Part shown: one piece after another, positions 53,157-62,411 of the stretch
Layout: every line of letters starts with the position of its first letter
Numbering within the stretch: position 1 is the stretch's first letter
Assembly: GCF_031626875.1 (NCBI RefSeq)
Contig: NZ_JANDMF010000017.1
Location: 32,039 to 96,038, forward strand
Direction of reading: 5' to 3'
Origin: Clostridium sp031626875
Lineage (GTDB): Bacteria > Bacillota > Clostridia > Clostridiales > Clostridiaceae
DNA length: 64,000 nt
Program-made: the position numbers and the translations under genes
Notes under the pieces: generated by a model
Told to the model about the DNA's origin: nothing
The model's database searches: none
Seen by the model: only the letters and a program-made list of their open reading frames with translations

Positions 53157-54218
53157 TTAATTAGAACTAATTGTATATGGTTTAAATACTAAAGGAACTA
53201 TAATTTCTTTATCATTCAATTTAAGATTTGTTCCTTCAATAGGAATTTCATCTGCAACCAAATTTCTTCCCACATCATAAATAGCTTTTGCTATAGGCTG
53301 AGGGTCCTGAAAAATTGACCCTGCCATATATCCCTTTTTTATTAAATCCTTTGCTTCTGGAATTGCATCGATTCCAAAAACAGGAATAGTCTTAGATTTA
53401 TCCCCTTTATTATATCCATATTGCTGAAGTGCCTCAATTGCACCAATTGCCATAGCATCATTATTTGCAATTATAGCTTCAATTTTATTTCCATATTTTA
53501 AAAATAGCGAAGAAATTGTATTCTTAGCTAACTCCCTACTCCAATCTGATACTACTGATACAAGTTCTTGAGTTTTAATCCCTGAGTTATTAATTGCATC
53601 AATTGAATACTTGCTTCTTGTAGTTGTATATATACTATCAGTTCTTCCTTTTATTAAAATGTATTGCAATATATCATCTTTATTTTTATCCATACTTTTT
53701 TTATTAAGATTCCATTCATCTACAATCAATTTTCCTTGCATGGTACCTTGCTCTATTGGATCCGTATTAAGTATAAATGCCTTATTATTTGTAATAAAGG
53801 AATTTGTCTGTGGAATGTTGGAAGCCAAAAAAATCACTGGTATATTTTTCTGTTTGAGTCTTATTAGACTATCATCTATCACGTCTTTTTTCACAGTAAA
53901 CATACTTAATACTAAAAAATCATAATTTCCTTGAATAACTCTATCTACATTCTCTAATTGTATTGCTGAGTTTGATTTTGCATCAAAAAAGGTAAAGTTG
54001 ATTTGACTTTCATTTTCTCTTTGAATATCCTCTAAATTTTTTTTAATTAAAGAAAGAAATATATCATCAAAAGAATATAATAACACTCCTACATTAAGTG
54101 GTCTTACAGCTCTTATATTAAGACTATTCTCTATGGCTTTGGGAGCAAAACATATTGATTGAATTGTTAATATATTAAAAATTATAATAAAAGCTAGTAT
54201 GCTCTTAAAATTTTTCAT
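53157..54218 (-). CDS. Galactose/glucose-binding (MglB-like) protein, copy 2
   Basis: 353 aa, start backed by GGAGG. It has an N-terminal signal or anchor (SILAFIIIFNILTIQSICF) with no lipobox. The type I periplasmic-binding fold shows VGVLLYSFDDIFLSLIKKNL, NTDPIEQGTMQGKLI, ANNDAMAIGAIEALQQYGY and VFGIDAIPEAKDLIKKGYM, in the MglB pattern. It is a clear tandem paralogue of 54333-55382. No MglA or MglC genes lie nearby, so it may feed a transporter elsewhere or act as a sensor partner of a kinase or chemoreceptor. Confidence 0.85.
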   Translation of the reverse strand: MKNFKSILAFIIIFNILTIQSICFAPKAIENSLNIRAVRPLNVGVLLYSFDDIFLSLIKKNLEDIQRENESQINFTFFDAKSNSAIQLENVDRVIQGNYDFLVLSMFTVKKDVIDDSLIRLKQKNIPVIFLASNIPQTNSFITNNKAFILNTDPIEQGTMQGKLIVDEWNLNKKSMDKNKDDILQYILIKGRTDSIYTTTRSKYSIDAINNSGIKTQELVSVVSDWSRELAKNTISSLFLKYGNKIEAIIANNDAMAIGAIEALQQYGYNKGDKSKTIPVFGIDAIPEAKDLIKKGYMAGSIFQDPQPIAKAIYDVGRNLVADEIPIEGTNLKLNDKEIIVPLVFKPYTISSN

Positions 54219-54292
54219 TATATACCTCCATTGTTAGTCCAATTCATTATTTATTATTTGCCTTAATTCATATTTATATGAATTAAAAAATA

Positions 54293-54312
54293 GCATTGAA
54301 TTTACTCAATGC
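54293..54312 (-). terminator. Terminator after MglB-like copy 1
   Basis: GCATTGA (54293-54299) pairs with TCAATGC (54306-54312), and on the minus strand TATTTTTTAAT follows. It lies directly past the stop at 54333, so the two paralogues may be transcribed separately. Confidence 0.75.
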
Positions 54313-54332
54313 CATTTTTATACACTTATCTA

Positions 54333-55382
54333 TTAATTAGTAGCTGTTGTATAAGGTTGATATGCTAAAGGAACAATTATTTCTTTGCCATTAATCTTAT
54401 AATTCGTTCCATAGGTGGGTATTTTATCTGATAGCAAATTATTTCCAACAATATAAATTGCTTTAGCTATAATAGCAGGATCTTGAAAAACAGTGCCTAT
54501 CATATATCCTTTTTTAACAAACTCTTTTCCTTCTTCTATTCCATCAAACCCAAATATAGGAATAGTTTTCAAATTATTTCCTTTATTATAACCATATTGT
54601 TGAAGGGCTTCAATAGCGCCAATTGCCATAGTATCATTATTCGAAATTATTGCTTCTATTTTATTTCCATACTTAAGAAAAAGAGATAATATTGAATTTC
54701 TTGCTAGTTCTCTATTCCAATCAGCTCCTATTGATATAAGTTCTTGTGTTTTTATTCCTAAATCATTAATTGTATCAATAGAATACTTACTTCTTATAGT
54801 TGTATACTTGCTACTACTTTTTCCCTTTATTAAAATATATTGCATTGTATCATCTTTATTTTTATCCATGACTTCTTTATTTACATTCCATGTATCTGCA
54901 ATAAGTTTACCTTGTATAATTCCTGATTCTATTGGATCTGAACCAATAAAAAATGCTTTTGAATATGTATTAAATGCATTTGTAATTGGAATATTAGGGC
55001 CAATGAGAATTATTGGAACATTCTTCTTTCTGAATTTTGTAAATACATCCTCTATTACTTCTTTTTTATTTTCTACCATATTTAATAATATAAGATCAAA
55101 ATCTTCTTCAATTGACTTATCAATGTTTTCAGATTGTATAGTAGGGTTTGATTTTGAATCAAAAAATGTTAATTCAAATTTACCTTCATTTTCTTTTTGA
55201 ATATCCTCTAAACTTTTTTTAATTAAAGAAATAAATATATCATCAAATGTATAAACTATACCCACTACTTTAATTGGCCTTCCTTCTGGAATGATCATTG
55301 CTTTTGAAATTGAAGCTGTTAATTCAATAATTACTATACTAAAAACTATGATAAAAGCTAATATTTTCTTAATCCTTCTCAT
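54333..55382 (-). CDS. Galactose/glucose-binding (MglB-like) protein, copy 1
   Basis: 349 aa from the ATG at 55382, which has GGAGGAGAAA before it; the GTG at 55394 would lie within the ribosome-binding region. It has the same layout as copy 2: signal segment, VGIVYTFDDIFISLIKKSL, GSDPIESGIIQGKLI, SNNDTMAIGAIEALQQYGYN and IFGFDGIEEGKEFVKKGYM. Replacement of DA by DG in the last block and other changes near the sugar site suggest the two copies may prefer different ligands. That is an inference. Confidence 0.85.
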   Translation of the reverse strand: MRRIKKILAFIIVFSIVIIELTASISKAMIIPEGRPIKVVGIVYTFDDIFISLIKKSLEDIQKENEGKFELTFFDSKSNPTIQSENIDKSIEEDFDLILLNMVENKKEVIEDVFTKFRKKNVPIILIGPNIPITNAFNTYSKAFFIGSDPIESGIIQGKLIADTWNVNKEVMDKNKDDTMQYILIKGKSSSKYTTIRSKYSIDTINDLGIKTQELISIGADWNRELARNSILSLFLKYGNKIEAIISNNDTMAIGAIEALQQYGYNKGNNLKTIPIFGFDGIEEGKEFVKKGYMIGTVFQDPAIIAKAIYIVGNNLLSDKIPTYGTNYKINGKEIIVPLAYQPYTTATN

Positions 55383-55596
55383 TTTCTCCTCCACTTACTA
55401 AAATATAATATTTATTATGTGCTTTAATTCATACTTATATTTGTTTAACTTTACAATATATATAAAACAACTATTTTACTTCACTTGAAAGTTTTTTTGA
55501 AAAAATATATACTTTAATGTAACATTTTTATTTGTAAAAAAATTAATATCAAATTTTATATTATTCCTAATATAAATTTATAAATAGAGGTAAAAA

Positions 55597-56490
55597 ATGA
55601 ATATTGAAAAAATTAAATATTATATTGATTTAGTTGAATGTCGAAACTTTACAGAAACAGCACGTAAAAATTATGTTTCTCAAACCACAATTAGCCAACA
55701 AATTGCATCACTTGAAAGGGAATTTGAAATTGAATTAATCGATAGAAAACAAATTCCAATTGAACCTACAAAAGCTGGCTGGCTTTTTTATGAAGAAGCA
55801 ATTGTACTTTGGAAACAATATAATCATATGAAATCAAAAATGATTAATTTTCAAAATAATTCTACTCAAATTTTAAGTATAGAGTATGTTACAGTGACAG
55901 ATATTAATAGCTTATTAAAAATAATTCCTTCATTCAAAGAAAACTATAAAAATATAAAACTTGAATTAAATAGAGTATTATTGAAAGATGTTTCAGAATT
56001 TCTTCAAAAAGGAATATATGATGTTGCAATAGCATTTGATTCTGAATTAACCGAAAAAAATAATATTCATACATATACCTTATATGAAGGACAATATTGT
56101 GCAGTTGTTAATAATAAACATCCTCTTTTCCACAATAAATTCATATCAAAAAATGAACTTTATAAATATCCACTTGTAATGCTTAATCCAACTGTACTTG
56201 GAAGTTCTTATTATTTGATGATTAAAAATGCTTTAGAAGATGGGTTCACGCCTAAAATTATTCAAACAGTTGATGATGTAGAAACAGAATTATTTTATAT
56301 AATTACTGAAAATTTAATAGGCTTTTTTCCTGACAACTATGATGTTTCCTACTTAAAAGATAGTGTACGATTAATTCCAATTGAAAAATCTCATCACACA
56401 TTCAAAATACAGCTAGGCTATTTGAAAGAAAATAAAAATCAAGCTTTACAAATATTTCTTAATTACATACAAAATTCGTTTTTCCAATAG
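55597..56490 (+). CDS. LysR-family transcriptional regulator
   Basis: 297 aa. The N-terminal winged helix is typical (IEKIKYYIDLVECRNFTETA, YVSQTTISQQIASLEREFEI). A periplasmic-binding-type effector domain follows (ILSIEYVTVTDINSLLKIIP, KGIYDVAIAFDSEL). The ribosome-binding site is weak (AGAGGT). The next gene on the same strand is an NmrA-like oxidoreductase, and this regulator probably controls it. A hairpin terminator lies over its stop codon, so the two genes are likely separate transcripts. Confidence 0.9.
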   Translation: MNIEKIKYYIDLVECRNFTETARKNYVSQTTISQQIASLEREFEIELIDRKQIPIEPTKAGWLFYEEAIVLWKQYNHMKSKMINFQNNSTQILSIEYVTVTDINSLLKIIPSFKENYKNIKLELNRVLLKDVSEFLQKGIYDVAIAFDSELTEKNNIHTYTLYEGQYCAVVNNKHPLFHNKFISKNELYKYPLVMLNPTVLGSSYYLMIKNALEDGFTPKIIQTVDDVETELFYIITENLIGFFPDNYDVSYLKDSVRLIPIEKSHHTFKIQLGYLKENKNQALQIFLNYIQNSFFQ

Positions 56491-56512
56491 CTCATCATTT
56501 TTTGTTATTGGA
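56483..56512 (+). terminator. Terminator after the LysR gene
   Basis: TCCAATA (56483-56489) and TATTGGA (56506-56512) pair, followed by TTTTGTTT. The stem includes the stop codon. Confidence 0.65.
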
Positions 56513-56576
56513 TTTTGTTTAAAGTTTAACATAATATAAAATTATAAACTACCTAACAAGAGGAGTGTTGTATATT

Positions 56577-57518
56577 ATGGGTAAATTATTATTAACTGGT
56601 GTAGATGGAAACCTAGGAAAACAAGCTGCTGAATGCTTATTAGAATTAGTTGATAAAAATGAAATAATCTTTTGTGGATATAATGAAGAATCCTTAAGAG
56701 AATATGCAAATCAAGGTATTGAAACACATGTTACTAACTTCAATTCAATTGATGGACTTTCTGAAGCTTTTGCTAATGCAGAAAAAATTGCTTTGATTTC
56801 TATGCCTTTCGTTGGTGCAAAACGTCAAAATGCTCATAAAAATGTTGTGGATGCAGCTAAAGCTGCTGGAGTAAAACAAATTATATATACATCATTAGTT
56901 AATGCAACTGATGAAACAAATCCAAGTATTGAAAAAATAGACCATGCCTACACTGAAAATTATATAAAAAATCTTGGACTTGATTATATATTCCTTCGTA
57001 ACTCTCAATATGCAGAAGCCATGATTACAAATTACTTTACATATGCAAAAACTGATGGAATATTAAAAAACAGTCAAGGTGATGGAAAAATGGCTTATAT
57101 TTCACGTAAAGATTGTGCTAAAGCTGTAGCCTATTCCTTAGCCGCAAATGATTATCATAAAGCTATTTTAAATATAAATGGATCAGAACTTATGACTATT
57201 ATAGATTTTATAGCTATTGGTAATGTAATAACTGGTAATAACGTTATTTATAAAGAAATTACTGATGAAGAAAATTATGCTATATTTGATACTATGGGAG
57301 TTCCTAGAACAACAGATGGTAACTTTAAAAAGGATTCCGAAGCTCCATTTTCTTCTGAAGGAATGGTTACTTTTGCTCAAGCTATACGTTTAGGAAAGAT
57401 GGATTCATTTACTAATGATTTTGAAAAACTTACTGGTGACAATCCACTTTCTGTAAAATATATGTTTGAGCATTTTGATGATTTTCAAGTTGGTGAACGT
57501 CATTCAAAAGATAACTAA
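56577..57518 (+). CDS. NmrA-like NAD(P)-binding oxidoreductase (atypical SDR)
   Basis: 313 aa from the ATG at 56577; GTG at 56565 is in frame but overlaps the AGGAG ribosome-binding site. The Rossmann start is KLLLTGVDGNLGKQAAECLL (GxxGxxG pattern). VDAAKAAGVKQIIYTSLVNA follows, as in the NmrA/azoreductase-like (QorB, YtfG) group, together with YIFLRNSQYAEA and GDGKMAYISRKDCAKAVAYS. These enzymes reduce quinones or act as NADPH sensors. The substrate is unknown. It follows the LysR regulator gene. Confidence 0.88.
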   Translation: MGKLLLTGVDGNLGKQAAECLLELVDKNEIIFCGYNEESLREYANQGIETHVTNFNSIDGLSEAFANAEKIALISMPFVGAKRQNAHKNVVDAAKAAGVKQIIYTSLVNATDETNPSIEKIDHAYTENYIKNLGLDYIFLRNSQYAEAMITNYFTYAKTDGILKNSQGDGKMAYISRKDCAKAVAYSLAANDYHKAILNINGSELMTIIDFIAIGNVITGNNVIYKEITDEENYAIFDTMGVPRTTDGNFKKDSEAPFSSEGMVTFAQAIRLGKMDSFTNDFEKLTGDNPLSVKYMFEHFDDFQVGERHSKDN

Positions 57519-57540
57519 TAATTAAATTAGTTGCTATATA

Positions 57541-57575
57541 AAAATCCTCCTCAATATAATCTGAGGAGGATTTTT
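57541..57575. terminator. Bidirectional terminator
   Basis: AAAATCCTCCTCA (57541-57553) pairs perfectly with TGAGGAGGATTTT (57562-57574). It lies between the convergent oxidoreductase and ABC exporter genes. Confidence 0.9.
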
Positions 57576-57588
57576 AATTATCACATAC

Positions 57589-58665
57589 TCATATAAATTT
57601 TCTAGTCTTAAATGTTCCTGCTGTAAATAGCACCACTGCAAACAATCCAACTATAAATGCTAAGGAATAATTTCCTGTATTAATTGATTCAAGTGCCCAA
57701 TATTGAGGAGTAAATCTTGAAAAATGCTGTACTGTTTCAGGTAAAAACTCTAAAGGTGCAAAACTTCCTCCTATAAAACAAGTTATCCATGAAATCATCT
57801 GTACCACTATACTTATAGTATTTTCATTTTTACATATTCTTGCTGCGAGTATTCCTAAACTTAATGATACTAATACCAAAAATATCATATTTAATACAAC
57901 TATTGGCCATTTATCTAGCATAACTGACATTCTTACCTTTGATTCTATTAAAAATGTGCTAGAGTAAACCACAACTAAAAATATAAACATAGCTCCAAGA
58001 ATCCCCAATAATATCTTCCAAGGCTTGTTTGCTGTAGAGAAGCTTCTTTCCAAAATATTTTGCTTTTTTAATGCAAATAATTCCTCAGCTATAGTTATAG
58101 CCCCAAAGAAAATGAAACTAACTATAACATTTAAAATTATTGTATCACTCATACTTGCCTTTTCATTTCCTATTACTTCTATATTTGCTTTTGTTATATT
58201 TTCATCCACTACTCCTGAATCCACTCCATTTATTTGCAAAGTATTTTTCAATATAATATTATTAATAACACTATTTAAATTAAATTCAAAATCTCCACTT
58301 GCCATAATAGATTCATATTTATGTGCTATAACTTCTGGTTTCTCTCCTTTTTTAATAAGCTCTGAAAAATTTTCTGGTATTTCATAGCATACAGGCATTG
58401 ACTTCTTCTTTACTTTTTCTAATCCATCTTCCTTTGTATATACTTTTATCTCATTTGTTTTTTGCAATTCTTCTATAACATCTGTTGCTAATGTTCCACT
58501 ATCACTATTTATTACTACTATTTCACCTGAAACATCATCTGTATTATCATATATAGTCCCTAATATTAGTGAAATAGCAAGTGGTAGTACAAATGATATA
58601 ATTACAAAAGTTTTTATCTTTAAAATTCTCTTTAAATTGCTTTTTAGTATAATAAAAAAATTCAT
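57589..58665 (-). CDS. ABC-2 type exporter permease, second
   Basis: 358 aa from the ATG at 58665, which follows GGGAGG; the GTG at 58686 would overlap the preceding gene. One N-terminal membrane segment (TFVIISFVLPLAISLILGTI) is followed by a large extracytoplasmic loop. Five more segments lie at the C-terminus (TIILNVIVSFIFFGAITIA, ILGAMFIFLVVVYSS, FIVGLFAVVLFTAG). This is the ABC-2 permease topology. With the neighbouring permease and ATPase it forms a heteromeric exporter, probably for a drug, peptide or lipid. Confidence 0.85.
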   Translation of the reverse strand: MNFFIILKSNLKRILKIKTFVIISFVLPLAISLILGTIYDNTDDVSGEIVVINSDSGTLATDVIEELQKTNEIKVYTKEDGLEKVKKKSMPVCYEIPENFSELIKKGEKPEVIAHKYESIMASGDFEFNLNSVINNIILKNTLQINGVDSGVVDENITKANIEVIGNEKASMSDTIILNVIVSFIFFGAITIAEELFALKKQNILERSFSTANKPWKILLGILGAMFIFLVVVYSSTFLIESKVRMSVMLDKWPIVVLNMIFLVLVSLSLGILAARICKNENTISIVVQMISWITCFIGGSFAPLEFLPETVQHFSRFTPQYWALESINTGNYSLAFIVGLFAVVLFTAGTFKTRKFI

Positions 58666-58666
58666 C

Positions 58667-59800
58667 TTAATCCTCCCATCTAGCACTTACTTTTATTGCA
58701 CTAACTACTATAAGGCCTATCAAAATAGCTCCCATACATAAAATATACCCTGAAGCATCACTTATATTATTAGAAATTGATATAGTCTTATAAGCATTTA
58801 ACAATAATGAGTTTGGTGAAAAATTTGATAGTACCTTTAACACTTTTATATCAGAGTTTTCAAAATTATAAAAAACTCCACCTACAGTTGCTGGTAATAT
58901 CATAAAAATAGCCATAATTAAATTCACAATATTTTTATTTCTAATAAATGCCACCATTGTCCCTGCCATAGCCCCTTGAAGCAAACTTTGAATAAAAAGG
59001 ATTATAATAATTCCAAAAAAGTTTCCTTTAAAGGATAATGATGATACTCTACAAATAATCACATAGACTAAATTAATAAAAAAGGCCAAAAGACTTGATG
59101 AAATTATATAGCCTATTAAATAATTTAATTTACTCATGGGTGCAGCAAAACTTCTATTAACTATTCCTTGTTTCTTATCATTAAAGAATTTATTGATAAG
59201 TGTCAATAATAATGTCATGGAAGTAAAAGTAAAAATTGAAATTCCATAGTACTCATAAGAACTTAAAGTTTTATAGCCATCTAATATCTTTTCCTCTACA
59301 GATGGTTTTTCTTGAATTTCTTGTATCTTTTCTAAAATATTATTAACTAATTTTTCTCTCTCTTCAGGATTTATCTGAGTAACAGCTACTTTTCTTACAA
59401 CTTCATATTGATTCACACTGCTGGTAAAATTTTTTATAAAATTTGTTAATACATTCATCTCCATAGCACTACACTTTATATTTTTAATCTTTATATCATT
59501 AAAGTTATCTTCTATAGTCACTTCACACCCTGCTCCATCTGAAGTAGACTCTATAAAGTTTTTAACCTGTTCTTCCTGAAGTACTGAAGATAATATTTTT
59601 CCTGTACTACCATCTTCATCATATATAAAATTAACCTTTATTGATTCTATATTACTCTTTCCATTAAATGTTTTAGAATTCATTGTTCCATATATTAATG
59701 TCATTATTAAAGGCAATGCTATAAATGCAATAAAGGTAATCTTATCTTCTCTAAAAAATGATTTGATAGATTTCCTGATTTGAGATATAACTCCATCCAT
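58667..59800 (-). CDS. ABC-2 type exporter permease, first
   Basis: 377 aa with the same layout as the next gene: one N-terminal membrane segment (ITFIAFIALPLIMTLIYGTM), an extracytoplasmic loop of about 150 residues, then about five membrane segments (ISIFTFTSMTLLLTLINKFF, GYIISSSLLAFFINLVYVII). The stop lies one base before the next gene's start, and it begins two bases after the ATPase gene. The three genes are one transcription unit. Confidence 0.88.
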   Translation of the reverse strand: MDGVISQIRKSIKSFFREDKITFIAFIALPLIMTLIYGTMNSKTFNGKSNIESIKVNFIYDEDGSTGKILSSVLQEEQVKNFIESTSDGAGCEVTIEDNFNDIKIKNIKCSAMEMNVLTNFIKNFTSSVNQYEVVRKVAVTQINPEEREKLVNNILEKIQEIQEKPSVEEKILDGYKTLSSYEYYGISIFTFTSMTLLLTLINKFFNDKKQGIVNRSFAAPMSKLNYLIGYIISSSLLAFFINLVYVIICRVSSLSFKGNFFGIIIILFIQSLLQGAMAGTMVAFIRNKNIVNLIMAIFMILPATVGGVFYNFENSDIKVLKVLSNFSPNSLLLNAYKTISISNNISDASGYILCMGAILIGLIVVSAIKVSARWED

Positions 59801-59802
59801 TC

Positions 59803-60747
59803 TTATACCTCCTTATCTCTAAGACTTTTCCCTGTTAATGTTAAGAAAACTTCCTCTAATGAAATTTCTTCTACTGAAATATTTCTAATTTTCACATCAT
59901 GTTTAGATATTTCAATTAATAATTGATTTAAATTCATTTTGTCATTACAAACTATATTTACTACTTCTTCATCTATATGAACTTTTCTAATGTTATTTAA
60001 CTTTCTAAGCTCAAGCTCTAGAATATCTAGGTTCCCTGAAGCTTTTATATTAATTATTTTATCACTTTGAACCATTCTTTTTAGTTCTTCCTTTGTTCCA
60101 TAAGCCACTTCTTTTCCTAAATCCATAATAAATATATTATTACAAAGTAGTTCTACTTCCTCCATATAGTGAGATGTATATATTATTGTAGTCTTTCTTT
60201 CCTTATTGATTTTTTGAATCATTTCAAAAATATAATTTCTTGATTGTGGATCAATTCCTACTGTTGGTTCATCCATTATAATTATTTCTGGATGATGAAG
60301 CACTGCAGCTGCAATATTTAATCTTCTTTTCATTCCTCCAGAATACTTTTTAACAGTTTTCTTTACTTGATCTTCTAGCCCTACCATCTTTAATGCTTCT
60401 TCTATTCTTTCTTTCAATAGTTTTCCTTTAAGACCATAAAGACCACCCCAATACTCTAAATTATCCCTAGCATTAAGACCTTCAAATAATGCAATATCTT
60501 GTGGAACTAAACCTATCATCCTTCTTGCTTTTAATGGTTCTTTATTTATATCATGTTGTCCTACTAATATTTCTCCTTTATCCATTTTTACAAGACCAAC
60601 TATTGTATTCATTAATGTAGATTTTCCTGCCCCATTAGGTCCAAGTAGTCCAAATATCTCTCCCTTTTCTATGCTAAATGAAACATTGTCTAAAACTAAT
60701 TTATCATTAAATCTCTTTGTAATATTTTTAACTTCTATCATGTTCAT
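59803..60747 (-). CDS. ABC transporter ATP-binding protein (ABC-2 exporter)
   Basis: 314 aa from the ATG at 60747 (MNMIEVKNITK), with AGGAG before it; the ATG at 60774 is upstream of that site. Walker A is GPNGAGKSTLMN, the signature is YSGGMKRRLNIA, Walker B is IIIMDEPTVGID and the switch region is TIIYTSHYMEE. The C-terminal 90 residues (ISVEEISLEEVFLTLTGK) are the usual DrrA/CcmA-type tail. It powers the two permeases downstream. A perfect 18-bp palindrome lies upstream and probably controls the operon. Confidence 0.95.
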   Translation of the reverse strand: MNMIEVKNITKRFNDKLVLDNVSFSIEKGEIFGLLGPNGAGKSTLMNTIVGLVKMDKGEILVGQHDINKEPLKARRMIGLVPQDIALFEGLNARDNLEYWGGLYGLKGKLLKERIEEALKMVGLEDQVKKTVKKYSGGMKRRLNIAAAVLHHPEIIIMDEPTVGIDPQSRNYIFEMIQKINKERKTTIIYTSHYMEEVELLCNNIFIMDLGKEVAYGTKEELKRMVQSDKIINIKASGNLDILELELRKLNNIRKVHIDEEVVNIVCNDKMNLNQLLIEISKHDVKIRNISVEEISLEEVFLTLTGKSLRDKEV

Positions 60748-60825
60748 AGTTTCATCTCCTCTTACTTTATACATTAATAATAACTCTTTTTCATAAGTTT
60801 CAACATTAGCTTAGGTCATTAGATA

Positions 60826-60843
60826 AAATGACTTAAGTCATTT
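60826..60843. promoter_or_regulatory. 18-bp palindromic operator upstream of the ABC exporter
   Basis: AAATGACTTAAGTCATTT is a perfect palindrome, 79 bases before the ATPase start codon. A related half-site (TTAGGTCATTA) lies next to it at 60811-60821. This is the type of site bound by TetR- or MarR-family dimers, but no regulator gene is adjacent. Confidence 0.6.
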
Positions 60844-60925
60844 ATATATATGCTTATGTTATAACTAATTCATAATTGAACATCAAAATATAATTGTATT
60901 TTTAGGAATTTAACACAAAACAAAT

Positions 60926-60967
60926 AAAGGGTATATTTTGAATATCTCTACTCAAAATATACCCTTT
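60926..60967 (-). terminator. Terminator after the last TcaA-like gene
   Basis: AAAGGGTATATTTTGA (60926-60941) and TCAAAATATACCCTTT (60952-60967) are perfect complements, just past the stop at 60983. Confidence 0.9.
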
Positions 60968-60982
60968 GCTGATTACAATATT

Positions 60983-61978
60983 CTAATATTTATCAATAGA
61001 ACTTATAAGCCATTTGTCATTCTCTTTAATAAAATATAATGTATTCATTTGGTCAGCCTCTGTACCCTCTATTGTATACATAATACGTAACTTAGCATGA
61101 CTACTATCTCCTATTTCTGTTTCCTTTTCAACAGCTATCTTATCTCCTATAAACTTATATCTTTTGTCTGTATTAGAAGCAAGTGAATTTATGCTAGTTG
61201 CTACATTAGCAGTGCTACTAAAAAACTTTTCATAATTTTTTCCTTCATTATAATAAGCTTTAAAAAGATCTTTTGTTTGATTTATTAATTGTTCTGTAAA
61301 TTCTTTACTTATTTTAGTCTGTATAAGAACCTTATCCCCTGCTTGCACATCATTTTTTACTATTTCATCTGCTCCATTTAATTTAAATGATATGTCATAT
61401 TTTCCTTTGAAAATATTATCTATACTGTATGTACTAACTTGTGTCTTATAAGGTCCTTGATTATCTTTTATTGTATCTTCACTTTTTATCATATCATCAT
61501 TAATTTTCTTATCATTTATAAAAATCTCTGTTCCTGTCGGTGCAAAAAATTTCCATTCTTTAGCTGCTATACTCTTTGCATCAATTTTGTAATTAGGGAA
61601 CATAAAAAATTTCTTCCCGTTTTCTGATACTTCTGCATTATATGTATCACCATTTACTTGTATTTCATAGTTAAACCCATTATTTTCATGATCTTTTATA
61701 CTATAACTACTAAAATCTACATCACTATATGTTCCTTCAAATGTTTCTTCACTTAAAAAGTCCTCATCTGTGTTATAAAGCATTTTATAAGCATTTTTAT
61801 ACTTCTTATCAGCTAAATAATTGCAATACTTTTTTAATGCATTTTCAGGAGTAAAATGAGCTTGAAGAGCTTTATATCCACCTAGTAATGCTATAGTGCC
61901 TATTAATATAATCATTATTACTATACTTATTTTATTTATAGATTTTTTATCTTGTCCTTTTTCATATTTACTCAACAT
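60983..61978 (-). CDS. Membrane-anchored protein, TcaA/YvbJ-like, copy 2
   Basis: 331 aa. One N-terminal membrane segment (KISIVIMIILIGTIALLGGY) puts most of the protein outside. It has FTPENALKKYCNYLADKKYK, PTGTEIFINDKKIND, DNIFKGKYDISFKLNGADEI and an NTF2-like C-terminus (HAKLRIMYTIEGTEADQMNT). The arrangement is like that of TcaA/YvbJ-type envelope proteins without their N-terminal zinc ribbon. It is a full-length paralogue of 62412-63407. The role in the envelope is unknown. Confidence 0.65.
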   Translation of the reverse strand: MLSKYEKGQDKKSINKISIVIMIILIGTIALLGGYKALQAHFTPENALKKYCNYLADKKYKNAYKMLYNTDEDFLSEETFEGTYSDVDFSSYSIKDHENNGFNYEIQVNGDTYNAEVSENGKKFFMFPNYKIDAKSIAAKEWKFFAPTGTEIFINDKKINDDMIKSEDTIKDNQGPYKTQVSTYSIDNIFKGKYDISFKLNGADEIVKNDVQAGDKVLIQTKISKEFTEQLINQTKDLFKAYYNEGKNYEKFFSSTANVATSINSLASNTDKRYKFIGDKIAVEKETEIGDSSHAKLRIMYTIEGTEADQMNTLYFIKENDKWLISSIDKY

Positions 61979-62011
61979 AATATTTCTCCATTATTACTTT
62001 TTATAGGTGAA

Positions 62012-62383
62012 TTATTTAACTTTTTTATATTGTATTGTAACATCTGACTTTGGTGTACTTTCAGTAATTACATCATCTTTTAATGTATATATCACATCTG
62101 CTGAAGTGCTTCCATTAACTAATCTTCCAGTAATTACTTTGTTTTTATATTCCCCAACAACAATATAATCATTATCTGTTCTTTCAACTGTATATACCTT
62201 TTTAGCTTCTTGCACTATAATTAATTTTTCTGGATCACTGCTCTTATCATCAACTCTTTCCCAAACTCCTACATAATCATTTCCAGCATTATTTATAACA
62301 CTATTAGTAACTTTTCCTATTAAAAATCCTCCTAGCAAAATCCCTACTGCTATACCAATTAAAATTTCTCTTTTGTTTTTCAT
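62012..62383 (-). CDS. Small membrane-anchored protein, copy 2
   Basis: 123 aa. An N-terminal membrane segment (EILIGIAVGILLGGFLIGKV) is followed by a beta-rich outside domain (DYVGVWERVDDKSSDPEKLI, YTLKDDVITESTPKSDVTIQ). It is clearly related to 63410-63769 (YEGIWVNIKDKSSSSDKLTV). It pairs with the TcaA-like gene downstream (33-base gap). No family is recognised; the small beta domain resembles lipocalin-like or DUF-type extracellular domains. Confidence 0.65.
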   Translation of the reverse strand: MKNKREILIGIAVGILLGGFLIGKVTNSVINNAGNDYVGVWERVDDKSSDPEKLIIVQEAKKVYTVERTDNDYIVVGEYKNKVITGRLVNGSTSADVIYTLKDDVITESTPKSDVTIQYKKVK

Positions 62384-62411
62384 TTATTTTCTCTCTCCAT
62401 TTCTATTTAAA

